Source: JAPHTQ01 sp050288165 (lineage in GTDB: Bacteria > Pseudomonadota > Gammaproteobacteria > Thiohalomonadales > Thiohalomonadaceae). From it: 64,000 nt of DNA. This document shows positions 1 to 9,461 of the stretch, in pieces. The position numbers and the translations under genes are program-made. Position 1 is the first letter of the stretch, and each line of letters begins with the position of its first letter. The DNA is taken from the NCBI GenBank assembly GCA_050288165.1, contig JBNKDG010000003.1, positions 124,001-188,000 of the forward strand, in the 5' to 3' direction. The notes beneath the pieces were generated by a model. It was not told the DNA's origin. It saw nothing but the letters and a program-made list of their open reading frames with translations, and searched no databases.

Positions 1-1593
1 CCCGCCGCCACTGGGAAGAATGGCATTACCACCCAGAGAGTTGGACCAGAGCCACAACTGGTAACCTAGCGATTGGCTCTGCACATCGATCACTGTGTTA
101 GCCATGGAAGTATCGTAGGTAGGCGGACCGTTAGTGTTCCAGGTCACCTTAGACTGAACCACCGCATTACCGCTCGCAGCATCCACTGTCACCATATAAT
201 CGTTTTGAGCCGGACAGGGAGTCACTGCCTGACAGAAGGGATCGGTCAGATCACCGTGCCACTGGAACTGAGCGCCAGCCAGTGAAGTCAGTGCAACGGT
301 TTCACGGGTTCGTTTGATCAACCTGCCGCCTGAAACACCTACGGTATAGGTCTCGGCGGAAGCCGCACTGCCCCAGTTCTGTTTGGTGATCGTATCGCCA
401 TCGGCGAGGGTAGCCGTATCGTCTTCCAGCCACAGTCCCCAGTAACCGATATTGCCAAAGACATTACTGGCCGTAACGAATGGCATGTTGGAGCTACGGG
501 TCACGCGGGCACCGGTGCTCGGGTTATAGAGATTGTAGCGCCAGACATGGGTATCGAATTGGGTGCGATCGGCACAAACCTCACTGCCGGTATCGATGAT
601 GTTATCGTTATTCACATCTGTCCCGCGCAGAAATGCGGTGGTATCGAAGCTGACGAAATACTTCGCCGTATCTGCTGGCTGGGCAATATCCCACAGATCG
701 TATTTATAAGTCTGCGCAATACCGCTGGTACCAGCGGCATCATTCATAATGACGTTGCTCTTCTGAATCATGTCGAAGGGCAGGCCGGGCTGAACCGAAC
801 CACCACCCAGGTTGATGAAGGTAAACTGGGCCTTGTTATCGGAACGGTCAACGGTTTTCAGGGTTCCGGTCATCACCGTTAAATCAGCGCCCAGAACGGA
901 CGTGTCGGGCATAACCGTGCCCGCAGGGAGCACGCCCTTGAAATTAAGGGTGAACTTGCCGAATGGACTGGTACTACTCACCCCTTCGTTAACGGTGATG
1001 TGGACCAGGATATATTGATTATCCATCGGGTCATTGCTTTGACCGTTTGGCGGGATCCAGATACGTACGATCTGGGGTGAACTGTTGTTGGTACGGGTAG
1101 ATTGCACCAACCACTTTTCGTATTTGGTCGCCTGTGAACTGTCACTGCTGGAGACCCCACCACTGGCACCGGCACTGGCATCGCTTGAAGTCCCGCCGCC
1201 GCTCTGCTGACATTCGTTGGTGTTGACCAGGGCATAATAGGCTCCCTGATTGACCAGATCCTCGGCACGTATCTGGCCGACATAGCAGAGGATCTCATTG
1301 ACCATACTCAGCGGTTCGATGGAAGCATCGTAAACCCAGGTCTGAACAGGGTCCGTGCCAAAAGCCGTCGTCGCACCGGGTAAAGGACTGGCAACAACAC
1401 CCACCGGTACACTGACAGCGGCAACAGAGGCACCGCCATCGTCCTGAGCCGCGACCACACTGAGGGCAGTCGGCATTTGCAGACCCACGATATCGCCACC
1501 GCCACTGCTGCTACCCCCACCACCACAGGCATGTAAGGCAACTCCCAGGACGATTGCGAACGAAGCAAATAGTAAGTGCGTAGAGAATCTCAT
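1..1593 (-). CDS. Secreted lipoprotein, 3' end outside the window
   Basis: An uninterrupted frame of 531 codons runs from ATG at 1593 to the left edge without a stop, so the C-terminus is missing. A good ribosome binding site (AAGGAGAG, 6 nt spacing) fixes the start. The N-terminus MRFSTHLLFASFAIVLGVAL is a lipoprotein signal ending in the lipobox LHAC, followed by a Gly/Ser linker (GGGGSSSGGG), as in outer-membrane lipoproteins. The mature part is rich in Thr, Ser, Asn and Asp, with beta-strand-like stretches and no catalytic motif that I recognise. Ser/Gly-rich low-complexity (near residues 130-150) separates an N-terminal segment from the larger C-terminal part. It is likely an extracytoplasmic structural or binding protein; the family is unknown to me. 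It is divergent from the flavoprotein gene at 2131 across a 537-bp gap. Confidence 0.8.
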   Translation of the reverse strand, partial: MRFSTHLLFASFAIVLGVALHACGGGGSSSGGGDIVGLQMPTALSVVAAQDDGGASVAAVSVPVGVVASPLPGATTAFGTDPVQTWVYDASIEPLSMVNEILCYVGQIRAEDLVNQGAYYALVNTNECQQSGGGTSSDASAGASGGVSSSDSSQATKYEKWLVQSTRTNNSSPQIVRIWIPPNGQSNDPMDNQYILVHITVNEGVSSTSPFGKFTLNFKGVLPAGTVMPDTSVLGADLTVMTGTLKTVDRSDNKAQFTFINLGGGSVQPGLPFDMIQKSNVIMNDAAGTSGIAQTYKYDLWDIAQPADTAKYFVSFDTTAFLRGTDVNNDNIIDTGSEVCADRTQFDTHVWRYNLYNPSTGARVTRSSNMPFVTASNVFGNIGYWGLWLEDDTATLADGDTITKQNWGSAASAETYTVGVSGGRLIKRTRETVALTSLAGAQFQWHGDLTDPFCQAVTPCPAQNDYMVTVDAASGNAVVQSKVTWNTNGPPTYDTSMANTVIDVQSQSLGYQLWLWSNSLGGNAILPSGGG

Positions 1594-2130
1594 GGCTACT
1601 CTCCTTGTATTTATTCGTTACTTCCATCATACGAAGCTGCCGCACAGGGCAGCGGTTTATATTGTGCAGTGCTTACAGCTGAAGACCACGGTCACAGATG
1701 ATGCAGGGGTGTCTGACCCTCCAGTAATCATGAAGTATCGAACGAAACCGGGATAATGCAAGGCTAATTGGCAGATCGCTCAGGCACAAATGCCAGCGCA
1801 CAAAAAGGATTCGCAGTCAGAAAATATTTTGAGACACTTCTAGAAACCATCTTCTATCCGACGTAATGAGAACGCATCCGGCCCTCTACAGTACGACGCT
1901 CTGCAAGAGAAAGACTTGGACGCTCCCACATCAAACTGAATATATGTGGTATGGACCCAGGCCACACCACGTTCCAACGGTGGCAAGGCTGCTTGCTGAA
2001 TCCAACCCGTTTCTTACCTCCTTAATCTTCTGGAAAAAATCACGCTGCAGAGGTAGGCTGGTCCAATCCACGCGTGTTCAACAAACCCATCTGTATTCCA
2101 AGCGCCATCTGACAAGGAGGTCGGTCATCG
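1594..2130. other. Intergenic gap of 537 bp, no supported gene
   Basis: This stretch separates two divergent genes and should carry both promoters. The open frames crossing it have no ribosome binding site or recognisable protein features and run into the flavoprotein gene in another frame. A strong AAGGAGG at 2114-2120 serves the gene at 2131. I see no convincing paired -35/-10 boxes, no strong terminator hairpin and no tRNA. Confidence 0.5.
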
Positions 2131-3828
2131 ATGAAAACCCCATCCCATTTCGATCACGAAGTTGATGTCCTGGTAATCGGCTCAGGCGCTGGCGCCATGA
2201 CCGCTGCCCTGGTTGCCAGCCTGGAAGGTTGCCAACAGGTACTGATGGTGGAAAAGGGCAACCGCTATGGAGGCACTTCGGCGATGTCCGGCGGTGCACT
2301 CTGGATCCCCAACAGCCATCAGGCCAAGGAACTCAAGGTCAGCGACTCCCCCGATGAAGCACTCGAACATCTTCGCACCCTGGTTGGCAGCGAGGTGGAA
2401 GAAGCCCGTCTGCAGGCCTACGTGGATAAGGCTCCAGAGATGCTCTACTACATGATGGAGCACACCCACCTCGACTACGAGTTAATGGCCGACTCCGACT
2501 ACTACCCTGAGGCACCGGGCGGCAAGCGCGATCACCGCGTGTTGCAACCCACAATCATGCAAGCGCGCCACCTGAAAAATCATTTCCCTGAACTGCACGA
2601 ACAACCGCCTCAGGTGATGGTTATGGGGCTGCTGCCCATGACCCTGACCGAGGCGCACACCATGATGAAACGCACCAGCGGCTGGATCTTTGTCGGTATG
2701 CGCATCGTGTTGCGTTACCTGCTCGACATCCCGGGACGACTGAAAGGTTTCCGCTCGCGCACCCTGACCATGGGCAATGCCTTGGTCGGTCAGCTACGCC
2801 GCTCGATGCTCGATCGCAACATCGAACTCTGGTTGCGCTCACCGATGACCGAACTCATTGAAGAAAATGGCAATGTTGTCGGAGCGGTAATCGAAAAAGA
2901 TGGCAAGCCATTGCACATCCGTGCACGCAAAGGCGTGGTGATCGGCGCTGGCGGCTTCGAACACAACGGGCGGATGCGTGACAAGTGGCTACCCAAACCC
3001 ACCACCACCAACTGGAGTGCCTCGCAAACCAATAACACCGGTGACGGCATCCAGGCGGCGACAGCAATAGGAGCAAAAACCGATCTGATGGAACACGCAT
3101 GGTGGGCACCGGTGATTCGTGTACCGGGCAAGGATCGTCCCTATGCGATATTCACCGAACGCAACCTGCCGGGTATGGTCATCGTCAACAAGGAGGGCAA
3201 ACGTTTCGAGAATGAAGCCGATTCCTATCACGAAGGGGTGGTTGGCATGTACCGGGCCGATTCACCACATAGCCCTTCTATTCCGGCCTACGCTATTTTC
3301 GATGCCTGCTTCCGCTTCAAGTATCCGTTCGGCCCGGTAATGCCGGGCTATATGGTGCCGGACCTGTTTCTGTTCGGTGGCGTGGACGATGTATTGATCA
3401 AGGCACGCAGTCTGGAACGACTGGCGATTAAACTCGGCATCGATGCGGACAATCTGAAACAGACCATCGAAAAAAATAACGAGTATGCGAAGAGCGGCGT
3501 CGATCCGGAATTCCATCGTGGCGACAGCTATTATGACCGTTTTAACAGCGACCATCGCGCCAAACCCAATCCCTGCATTGGCAAGATCAAACGCGCACCG
3601 TTCTATGCATTAGCACTCTATCCAGGCGATCTGGGTACCAAAGGCGGCATTCTCACCGATGAACATGCCCGTGCTATCAATGAAAACGGCGCAGTGATCC
3701 CCGGCCTCTATGTTATCGGTAATTCAGCAGCTTCGGTGATGGGGAGCAAAGATCCAGGCTCAGGGGCAACACTAGGACCGGCGATGACCTTTGGCTATTT
3801 GGCCGCAAAACACCTTGCGCGCAGATAG
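2131..3828 (+). CDS. FAD-dependent dehydrogenase, 3-ketosteroid-1-dehydrogenase/fumarate-reductase family
   Basis: The 565-residue protein starts with an FAD-binding Rossmann motif (VLVIGSGAGAMTAALVAS, residues 13-30) followed by GGTSAMSGGALWIPN, the segment typical of KstD-type flavoproteins. The C-terminus carries the second FAD-binding stretch GNSAASVMGSKDPGSGATLG, also typical of this branch. Members move hydride or electrons between FAD and the C-C bond of steroid-like or dicarboxylic substrates. The substrate here cannot be read from sequence. No haem motifs or signal peptide are present, so it is a soluble cytoplasmic enzyme unlike periplasmic fumarate reductases. AAGGAGG lies 10 nt before the ATG. 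No sterol catabolic genes are nearby, so a steroid role is not supported by context. Confidence 0.8.
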   Translation: MKTPSHFDHEVDVLVIGSGAGAMTAALVASLEGCQQVLMVEKGNRYGGTSAMSGGALWIPNSHQAKELKVSDSPDEALEHLRTLVGSEVEEARLQAYVDKAPEMLYYMMEHTHLDYELMADSDYYPEAPGGKRDHRVLQPTIMQARHLKNHFPELHEQPPQVMVMGLLPMTLTEAHTMMKRTSGWIFVGMRIVLRYLLDIPGRLKGFRSRTLTMGNALVGQLRRSMLDRNIELWLRSPMTELIEENGNVVGAVIEKDGKPLHIRARKGVVIGAGGFEHNGRMRDKWLPKPTTTNWSASQTNNTGDGIQAATAIGAKTDLMEHAWWAPVIRVPGKDRPYAIFTERNLPGMVIVNKEGKRFENEADSYHEGVVGMYRADSPHSPSIPAYAIFDACFRFKYPFGPVMPGYMVPDLFLFGGVDDVLIKARSLERLAIKLGIDADNLKQTIEKNNEYAKSGVDPEFHRGDSYYDRFNSDHRAKPNPCIGKIKRAPFYALALYPGDLGTKGGILTDEHARAINENGAVIPGLYVIGNSAASVMGSKDPGSGATLGPAMTFGYLAAKHLARR

Positions 3829-3935
3829 CCAACCTTGCTGACACTGCTATAGGACTGATTTTCAGTGGTACAGACTTGCAACAGCATGACACACGGTGGC
3901 ATATTTTCGGCAAACAGCCCCCAGGGATCTTAAAC

Positions 3936-4586
3936 ATGCTGGAATATCTCAAACAAATCTCCCCATACAACGAGCTTGATGAGGAAGATTTGACGGATCT
4001 TGTACGTATCGCCACCAAGCGACACTACAAAAAAAATACCATGGTCATTATTCAGGGAGATGACACCGACTCGTTGTATATCTTGCTTGATGGAAAGATG
4101 AAGGTGTTCATCGAGGATGATACCGGTAAGGAACTCACTGTCCGTCTGTTAAATTCCGGGGATTCATTCGGTGAGCTGGCTCTAATTGGTGAATTTCCAC
4201 GCTCAGCCAATGTACAGGCTCTAAGCAACAGTACCGTATTCACGATATCCAAGAACGATTACATGCAATTTCTTGGCAGCCATCCGAAAATGGCCATGAG
4301 CATGATCCGTTCATTGGCGAACATGGTCAGAGAAACCACAGAAGAGCTACGCCACATCGCCCTATCTGATGTATACGGCCGTATCGCCTATACACTGGAA
4401 AAGCATGCCGTGGATCGTAACGGTGAAAGATGCATTCCGAAATTCACCCACCGCGAAATAGCCAATATGATCGGCGCGTCTCGTGAAATGGTCAGCAAAG
4501 TGATGAAAGAACTGGAGAAAGGCGAGTACGTAACGGTAGAAGAGAAACAGTACGTTATGCGCAGAGAGCTTCCCGCTCGTTGGTAG
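3936..4586 (+). CDS. Crp/Fnr family transcriptional regulator, Crp-like
   Basis: I start the protein at the ATG at 3936 (MLEYLKQISP) because AGGGA lies 9 nt upstream; an ATG 60 nt further upstream would add a tail unlike the family. The resulting 216 residues match Crp length. The N-terminal cyclic-nucleotide domain has the phosphate-binding cassette FGELALIGEFPRSANV, keeping the Gly-Glu-Leu and Arg-Ser residues that contact cAMP in Crp. A dimer helix follows, then a helix-turn-helix (FTHREIANMIGASREMVSKV). No N-terminal cysteine cluster is present, so it is not an oxygen-sensing Fnr. The next gene is convergent and a hairpin separates them. Its targets are not evident. Confidence 0.85.
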   Translation: MLEYLKQISPYNELDEEDLTDLVRIATKRHYKKNTMVIIQGDDTDSLYILLDGKMKVFIEDDTGKELTVRLLNSGDSFGELALIGEFPRSANVQALSNSTVFTISKNDYMQFLGSHPKMAMSMIRSLANMVRETTEELRHIALSDVYGRIAYTLEKHAVDRNGERCIPKFTHREIANMIGASREMVSKVMKELEKGEYVTVEEKQYVMRRELPARW

Positions 4587-4603
4587 CAATATATCCGTTT
4601 CAC

Positions 4604-4624
4604 CGGCACATCCATGCTGTGCCG
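4604..4624. terminator. Hairpin between convergent genes
   Basis: CGGCACA and TGTGCCG form a perfect 7-bp stem with a 7-nt loop (4611-4617), 17 nt after the crp-like stop and just before the stop of the convergent gene. There is no long T run, so any terminator would be weak or bidirectional. Confidence 0.4.
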
Positions 4625-4643
4625 AATTCACGCTTGCGATATA

Positions 4644-5963
4644 TCAGCTATGCAACTGGTGCAATTGCTTGGCGATGATATCGTGGCTCAGCCAGAGTAC
4701 CGGACCGTGCGGCGCAGAGGCCTCATGGAACATCAGCGGACCACTGCTCTCCAGCACCAGGGCACTGAGGTGATCGGTGATCAGTGCTTTGCGGTCCTTG
4801 TGCATTTTGGTGATATCTTCGGAAGTACCGACCATCACCTCGGCCAATTCCGCGGTGTTGTCCATCGGCCAGGCATCGAAGTTACGGAACTTGGTGATGG
4901 TAGAATCAGCATTATAGTTTTCAATCTTTTCGATCAGTGCTTCCAGTTTAACGCCGTCTTCCAGCAGCGCCTGACACTCATCCCAAACCTTGTGTGACCA
5001 GGCACTGTCACCGCTCTCTTTCTTCAGTGCAGTCAACAACGGGAACAGGGAAAGTTCGACACCAACGAAGATGTCACTGGAGTTGGTGCGTATCTCCGGG
5101 CAGTTGAACACAGTAGCTTTAACGCCCTCTTTCCACGCGGCTTCGGCGTGATCTTCCAGCAGTTTCTTGGCATTACCCTGGGTGTAATTGGTATAGGTTT
5201 GCCACTGGTAATCGCCTTTGATCAGGATCTCGGTACCGTGATAGCCGTAAGCGGTGTAACGCACCTGGCCGCCGTTCTGCTCCTGACGCTGGCGCAGTTT
5301 GGCACTGGCGTCGATCAGGTATTTGAAGGTGTTGGCGGTGACTTCATTGAAGTTCATCAGAATGAACTTGCCCAGGTCGCTGTCGAGCAACGCACGGGAT
5401 GAGAGGAAACGATCACCGCGGCCCTTGTAGACACGGTTGGCAATAGCGAGAAAGACCTTGGTCTTGGGGATACCGCCCGCCATGGTGTGGGCAAAGAAGA
5501 CGTTGGCCTTTTCCGGGATCAGTTTTTCCAGTTCGGCCATCACCTGGGCCAGGGAATCGTGGAAGCGTTTGACGCCGACTTCACGGCACTTTTCGATATG
5601 CGCCCAGTCGAGCTTGTCCTCCTGCCAGGTTTTGAGCGTCATCTCGGCGATCAGGTCGGTCGGTGTCGGGGTACCGTCAGGAGAATCGAGATCGACACCT
5701 GCCATCAACGGGATATTGATGATCTTGCCGCCGAGGTTGGCTTCAGCTTCGGCGTGTTCTTCGGCGGTCAGTGGGCGCAGCTTGCCGTCTTCGTTACGGC
5801 GACCAACGGTAATCCCGAGAATCGTCATACCGGCGTCGCGTGCTTCATCGATCAGACCGTTCACATAACCACGACCGAACAATTCACCGAACAGGACGAA
5901 AACATCGCCTTTGCCGAAGATATTTTCCTGCGGCATTTCACGTAATGGCACCAGTGCAGACAT
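4644..5963 (-). CDS. FabMG-type enoyl-ACP reductase family protein
   Basis: The 439-residue protein resembles, from memory of the family, the FabMG group of trans-2-enoyl-ACP reductases first found in a metagenomic triclosan-tolerance screen. The N-terminus has the nucleotide-binding-like segment FVLFGELFGRGYVNGLI (a GxxxGxG pattern near residues 23-40), and conserved blocks such as FFAHTMAGGIPKTK and YGYHGTEILI. If the assignment is right, it reduces the double bond of enoyl-ACP in fatty-acid elongation, in the cytoplasm. No other fab gene is in the window. It is monocistronic: a sigma-70 promoter at 6061-6089 and an upstream palindrome point to regulation. The annotation rests on family recall rather than on a unique catalytic motif. 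Confidence 0.55.
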   Translation of the reverse strand: MSALVPLREMPQENIFGKGDVFVLFGELFGRGYVNGLIDEARDAGMTILGITVGRRNEDGKLRPLTAEEHAEAEANLGGKIINIPLMAGVDLDSPDGTPTPTDLIAEMTLKTWQEDKLDWAHIEKCREVGVKRFHDSLAQVMAELEKLIPEKANVFFAHTMAGGIPKTKVFLAIANRVYKGRGDRFLSSRALLDSDLGKFILMNFNEVTANTFKYLIDASAKLRQRQEQNGGQVRYTAYGYHGTEILIKGDYQWQTYTNYTQGNAKKLLEDHAEAAWKEGVKATVFNCPEIRTNSSDIFVGVELSLFPLLTALKKESGDSAWSHKVWDECQALLEDGVKLEALIEKIENYNADSTITKFRNFDAWPMDNTAELAEVMVGTSEDITKMHKDRKALITDHLSALVLESSGPLMFHEASAPHGPVLWLSHDIIAKQLHQLHS

Positions 5964-6060
5964 AGTTCACTCTTATGTTTGTTGTTGGCGGGGCGACCCG
6001 CGTCGCCTCGTAGATGACTCGAAAAACCGCAGCGCCCCCAATGCGCCGTAATGGGGCACA

Positions 6061-6089
6061 ACTATAAAGCAATTTCCCCAACCTATCAA
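6061..6089 (-). promoter_or_regulatory. Sigma-70 promoter of the FabMG-type gene
   Basis: On the minus strand TTGATA (6089-6084) and TATAGT (6066-6061) are separated by exactly 17 bp. This gives a 5' leader of roughly 90 nt before the ATG at 5963. Confidence 0.65.
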
Positions 6090-6101
6090 AGGGCTAAAAA
6101 C

Positions 6102-6124
6102 CCTATAAAAGTCTGTTTTATAGG
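6102..6124. promoter_or_regulatory. Perfect 9-bp inverted repeat, candidate activator site
   Basis: CCTATAAAA and TTTTATAGG flank a 5-bp spacer. The palindrome ends 12 bp upstream of the -35 box of the minus-strand promoter, which is the usual place for an activator rather than a repressor. No regulator gene lies next to it, apart from the Crp-like gene beyond the FabMG-type gene; the sequence does not resemble the Crp consensus. Confidence 0.5.
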
Positions 6125-6179
6125 CAAAAACGGGACACCGTTCACGGCTTGAAGCGCTACCTCCCATACCGAGGCAAAT

Positions 6180-6208
6180 AAAAAAGGGCGGTATTAACCG
6201 CCCTTTTT
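6180..6208 (-). terminator. Rho-independent terminator of the RND efflux operon
   Basis: GGGCGGT and ACCGCCC pair around ATTA (6186-6203), flanked by five or six A on one side and five T on the other. It lies 23 nt past the stop of the efflux gene on the minus strand and could work in both directions. Confidence 0.8.
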
Positions 6209-6230
6209 GTTACCACACTGTTTCACACAC

Positions 6231-9200
6231 TCAACATGCTTTGCGAATGCAGTCGAGACGCTTGTACATGTAGGCGTAATACATCACCGGGATCACCACC
6301 AGGGTCAACACGGTAGAGACCAGGATGCCCGAGATCAACGACACCGCCAGACCGCTGAAGATCGGGTCGTCGAGGATGAAGAATGCACCCAACATGGCCG
6401 CTACCCCGGTCAACATAATCGGTTTGGCACGCACCGCACCAGAGTTGATCACCGCCTTCTCGAAATCGACCCCTTCACGCACCTGCTGGTTAATGAAATC
6501 AACCAACAGAATTGAGTTACGCACGATGATACCGGCCAGGGCGATCATGCCGATCATCGAGGTGGCGGTGAACTGCTTACCCATGAGCCAGTGACCCGGC
6601 ATGACACCGATAATGGTCAGCGGGATCGGCGCCATGATGATCAGCGGCACCACGTAGGAGCGGAACTGGGCTACCACCAGCAGGTAGATCAGGATCAAAC
6701 CCACCGAATAGGCGATACCCATGTCGCGGAAGGTCTCATAGGTGATCTGCCACTCGCCATCCCATTTCAGGCTGTAATCGTAGGGGTTTTGCGGCGGACT
6801 GATGAAGTTCTGCCCCAGCAGGCGACCGTCCTGCAGCACCTTGTCGGAGAGGGTGCCGACCATCTCGAACATGCCGTAGAGCGGGCTGTCCAGCTCACCG
6901 GCCATGTCACCGGTAACAAACACCACCCGTTGCAGGTCTTTGTGGTAGATGGCGTTTTCACGCACCGTCCGCTCCACGCTGGCGATCTCGGAGAGCGGTA
7001 TCAGTGCACCACCCATGCTGCGTACCCGCAGGGCCAACACCGACTCGATACTGGCCTTGTCCTTCACCGCATACTCCAGACGGATCGGCAGCGGATACTT
7101 CATGGTCGCTTCGTGCAGGTAGGAGACATCCTCACCGGAGAGCACGGTATGGATCGCAGCCACGATGTTCGATTGCGGCACACCAAGCAACGCGGCTTTT
7201 TGCTGGTCCACACGCAGGATCAGCTTCAGCGCGGGAGCCTCGACGCTGTCATCCACGTCGACGATATCCGGGGTACTCTCCAGGACACCACGCACCTCCT
7301 TGGCCACACCAATTTGACCGGCGTAGTCGAGACCGTAGATCTCGGCCACCAGCGGTGACTGCACCGGCGGACCTGGCGGTACCTCGACCACCTTGACGTT
7401 GGCATGTAGCCTGCGGCCGATCTCCTGCAACGGCTCACGTACCGCCAGGGCGATCTCATGGCTCTTGCGGTCACGGGCATGCTTGTCCAGCAGGTTGACC
7501 TGGATGTCGCCGACATTGGCACCGCTACGCAGGTAGTACTGGCGCACCAGACCGTTGAAGTTGATCGGCGCGGCGGTTCCAGCATAGACCTGATAGTCGG
7601 TCACTTCCGGTACGGTGGAAAGATAACCACCCAACTCACCCAGCACCCGCGCGGTCTGCTCCACGCTGGTCCCTTCCGGCATGTCGACCACCACCTGGAA
7701 CTCCGACTTGTTGTCGAACGGCAGCATCTTCAGCACCACCAGCTTGATCCCGGCCAGACCGACCGAGGCCATGATCAGGAACAGAATGGTCAGGCCCAGC
7801 TTCTTGCGCCTGGCGCCGCCCTCTTCACCACGCAGGTACGGCCCAACATATTTCTTGAAGAAGCCGTACAGCTTGCTTTCGACCTCCGCCTCGTGATGGT
7901 CGGAGACATGCTGCGCATCAAGCACCACGTTGGACATCCATGGGGTGACGATAAAGGCGACGCCGAGGGAGATCAGCATGCCGATACTGGCGTTGATCGG
8001 GATCGGGCTCATATACGGCCCCATCAGGCCGGTAACGAAGGCCATCGGCAGCAGCGCGGCGATAACGGTGAAGGTGGCGAGGATGGTCGGGCCGCCGACC
8101 TCGTCGACCGCCAGCGGGATCGCCTCGACCAGCTTCTTGCCGCCCATCTGCATGTGACGGTGGATGTTCTCTACCACCACAATGGCATCGTCGACCAAAA
8201 TACCGATGGAAAAGATCAGGGCGAACAGGGAGACCCGGTTGAGGGTGAAGCCCCAGGCCCAGGAAGCGAACAGGGTCACCGCCAGGGTGATCACCACCGC
8301 CATACCGACGATGAAGGCCTCACGCTTGCCGAGGAAGACCAGCACCAGGGCAACCACCGAGAGGGTGGCGAAGATCAGCTTGGAGATCAGTTTCTTCGCC
8401 TTGTCGTCGGCGGTGGCGCCATAGTTACGGGTAACGGTCGCCTCGACCCCATCGGGGACGAAGGTGCCTTTGAGCGACTCGAAGCGCTCGACCACCTGAT
8501 TGGCGATATCGACCGCGTTGGTGCCCGGCTGCTTGGCGATGGCCACGGTCACCGCCGGGAATTCGCCCTGGGCATCAATGCCCTTGTGCGCCGCGCCGGG
8601 GCCGGTGCCGAACCAAACGTACTGCTCCGGCTGATCGGCACCCCGGGTGACATCCGCCACATCGGAGAGATAGACCGGCTTGCCGTTGTGAACGCCCACT
8701 ATCAACGCCGCGACCTCGCTAACCTCGGAGAGGAAGTCGCCCGCCTGCACCAGGATCTCTTCGTTATTGCCCACCAGCGCGCCTGAGGGACGGGTAGCAT
8801 TGGAGAGTTGCAGCGCGTTGCGCAGGTCATCAAGGGATATCTGGTAGCCCGCCAGGCGTGCTGGGTCGAGCTGTACGTGGACCACCTGATCCGGGCCACC
8901 GATGGTATAGATATCGCGGGTACCTTTAACCCGCTTCAGCTCCGCCTCGATAGCGTGGGCCACCTGTTGCAACTGGTGGGCACCGGTTTTCTCATCCTGG
9001 CTCCAGAGGGTCAGGGTGACGATGGGCACATCGTCGATCCCCTTGGGTTTGATGATCGGCTGGGTCACACCGAGGTTCTGCGGCAGCCAGTCCCCCTTGG
9101 AGAACATCGCGTTGTAGAGACGCACGATGGCCGCGGTACGATCCTCACCCACCTCGTATTGCACAGTAAGTACTGACATACCAGGACGGGAGACCGAATA

Positions 9201-9461
9201 GACATGTTTCACCCCTTCGATCTCGGAGAGGATCTGCTCCGCCGGAGTACTTAACAGGTGCTCCACCTCGGTGGCGGAGGCACCGGGAAAGGCGATAAAG
9301 ATATTGGCGAAGGTGACGTTGATCTGCGGCTCTTCCTCACGCGGCGTAATCATGACCGCGAAGGCGCCCAGCAGAAAGCCCACCAACGCCAGAAGCGGCG
9401 TGATCTCGGTGGTCAGGAAGCGCTGGGCAATACTGCCGGATATCCCCAGTTTTGGCTTCAT
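6231..9461 (-). CDS. RND efflux transporter, inner-membrane permease
   Basis: The 1076-residue protein has the RND layout: an N-terminal membrane helix, a periplasmic porter domain (about residues 40-350), helices 2-6, a second periplasmic domain and helices 8-12. The helix-4 proton-relay motif is visible in GILVDDAIVVVENIHRHM, with its two adjacent aspartates. It is a proton-driven exporter working with the membrane-fusion protein encoded just upstream; an outer-membrane channel is not encoded here. Its ATG overlaps the stop of the adaptor gene by 4 bp (ATGA), so the two are translationally coupled. Substrate is unknown; the protein is closer to drug/organic-solute (HAE1-like) than to heavy-metal (HME) pumps as far as I can judge by eye. 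Confidence 0.9.
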   Translation of the reverse strand: MKPKLGISGSIAQRFLTTEITPLLALVGFLLGAFAVMITPREEEPQINVTFANIFIAFPGASATEVEHLLSTPAEQILSEIEGVKHVYSVSRPGMSVLTVQYEVGEDRTAAIVRLYNAMFSKGDWLPQNLGVTQPIIKPKGIDDVPIVTLTLWSQDEKTGAHQLQQVAHAIEAELKRVKGTRDIYTIGGPDQVVHVQLDPARLAGYQISLDDLRNALQLSNATRPSGALVGNNEEILVQAGDFLSEVSEVAALIVGVHNGKPVYLSDVADVTRGADQPEQYVWFGTGPGAAHKGIDAQGEFPAVTVAIAKQPGTNAVDIANQVVERFESLKGTFVPDGVEATVTRNYGATADDKAKKLISKLIFATLSVVALVLVFLGKREAFIVGMAVVITLAVTLFASWAWGFTLNRVSLFALIFSIGILVDDAIVVVENIHRHMQMGGKKLVEAIPLAVDEVGGPTILATFTVIAALLPMAFVTGLMGPYMSPIPINASIGMLISLGVAFIVTPWMSNVVLDAQHVSDHHEAEVESKLYGFFKKYVGPYLRGEEGGARRKKLGLTILFLIMASVGLAGIKLVVLKMLPFDNKSEFQVVVDMPEGTSVEQTARVLGELGGYLSTVPEVTDYQVYAGTAAPINFNGLVRQYYLRSGANVGDIQVNLLDKHARDRKSHEIALAVREPLQEIGRRLHANVKVVEVPPGPPVQSPLVAEIYGLDYAGQIGVAKEVRGVLESTPDIVDVDDSVEAPALKLILRVDQQKAALLGVPQSNIVAAIHTVLSGEDVSYLHEATMKYPLPIRLEYAVKDKASIESVLALRVRSMGGALIPLSEIASVERTVRENAIYHKDLQRVVFVTGDMAGELDSPLYGMFEMVGTLSDKVLQDGRLLGQNFISPPQNPYDYSLKWDGEWQITYETFRDMGIAYSVGLILIYLLVVAQFRSYVVPLIIMAPIPLTIIGVMPGHWLMGKQFTATSMIGMIALAGIIVRNSILLVDFINQQVREGVDFEKAVINSGAVRAKPIMLTGVAAMLGAFFILDDPIFSGLAVSLISGILVSTVLTLVVIPVMYYAYMYKRLDCIRKAC

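Noticed and set aside
1866..2165. 99-codon frame before the flavoprotein gene
   Set aside because: It overlaps the AAGGAGG and the start of the flavoprotein gene in another frame, has no ribosome binding site and no family likeness.
7458..8786. 442-codon frame opposite the RND permease
   Set aside because: It is the antisense shadow of a GC-rich gene with biased codons; the protein is low in sense (runs of His/Asp/Gln) and has no ribosome binding site.
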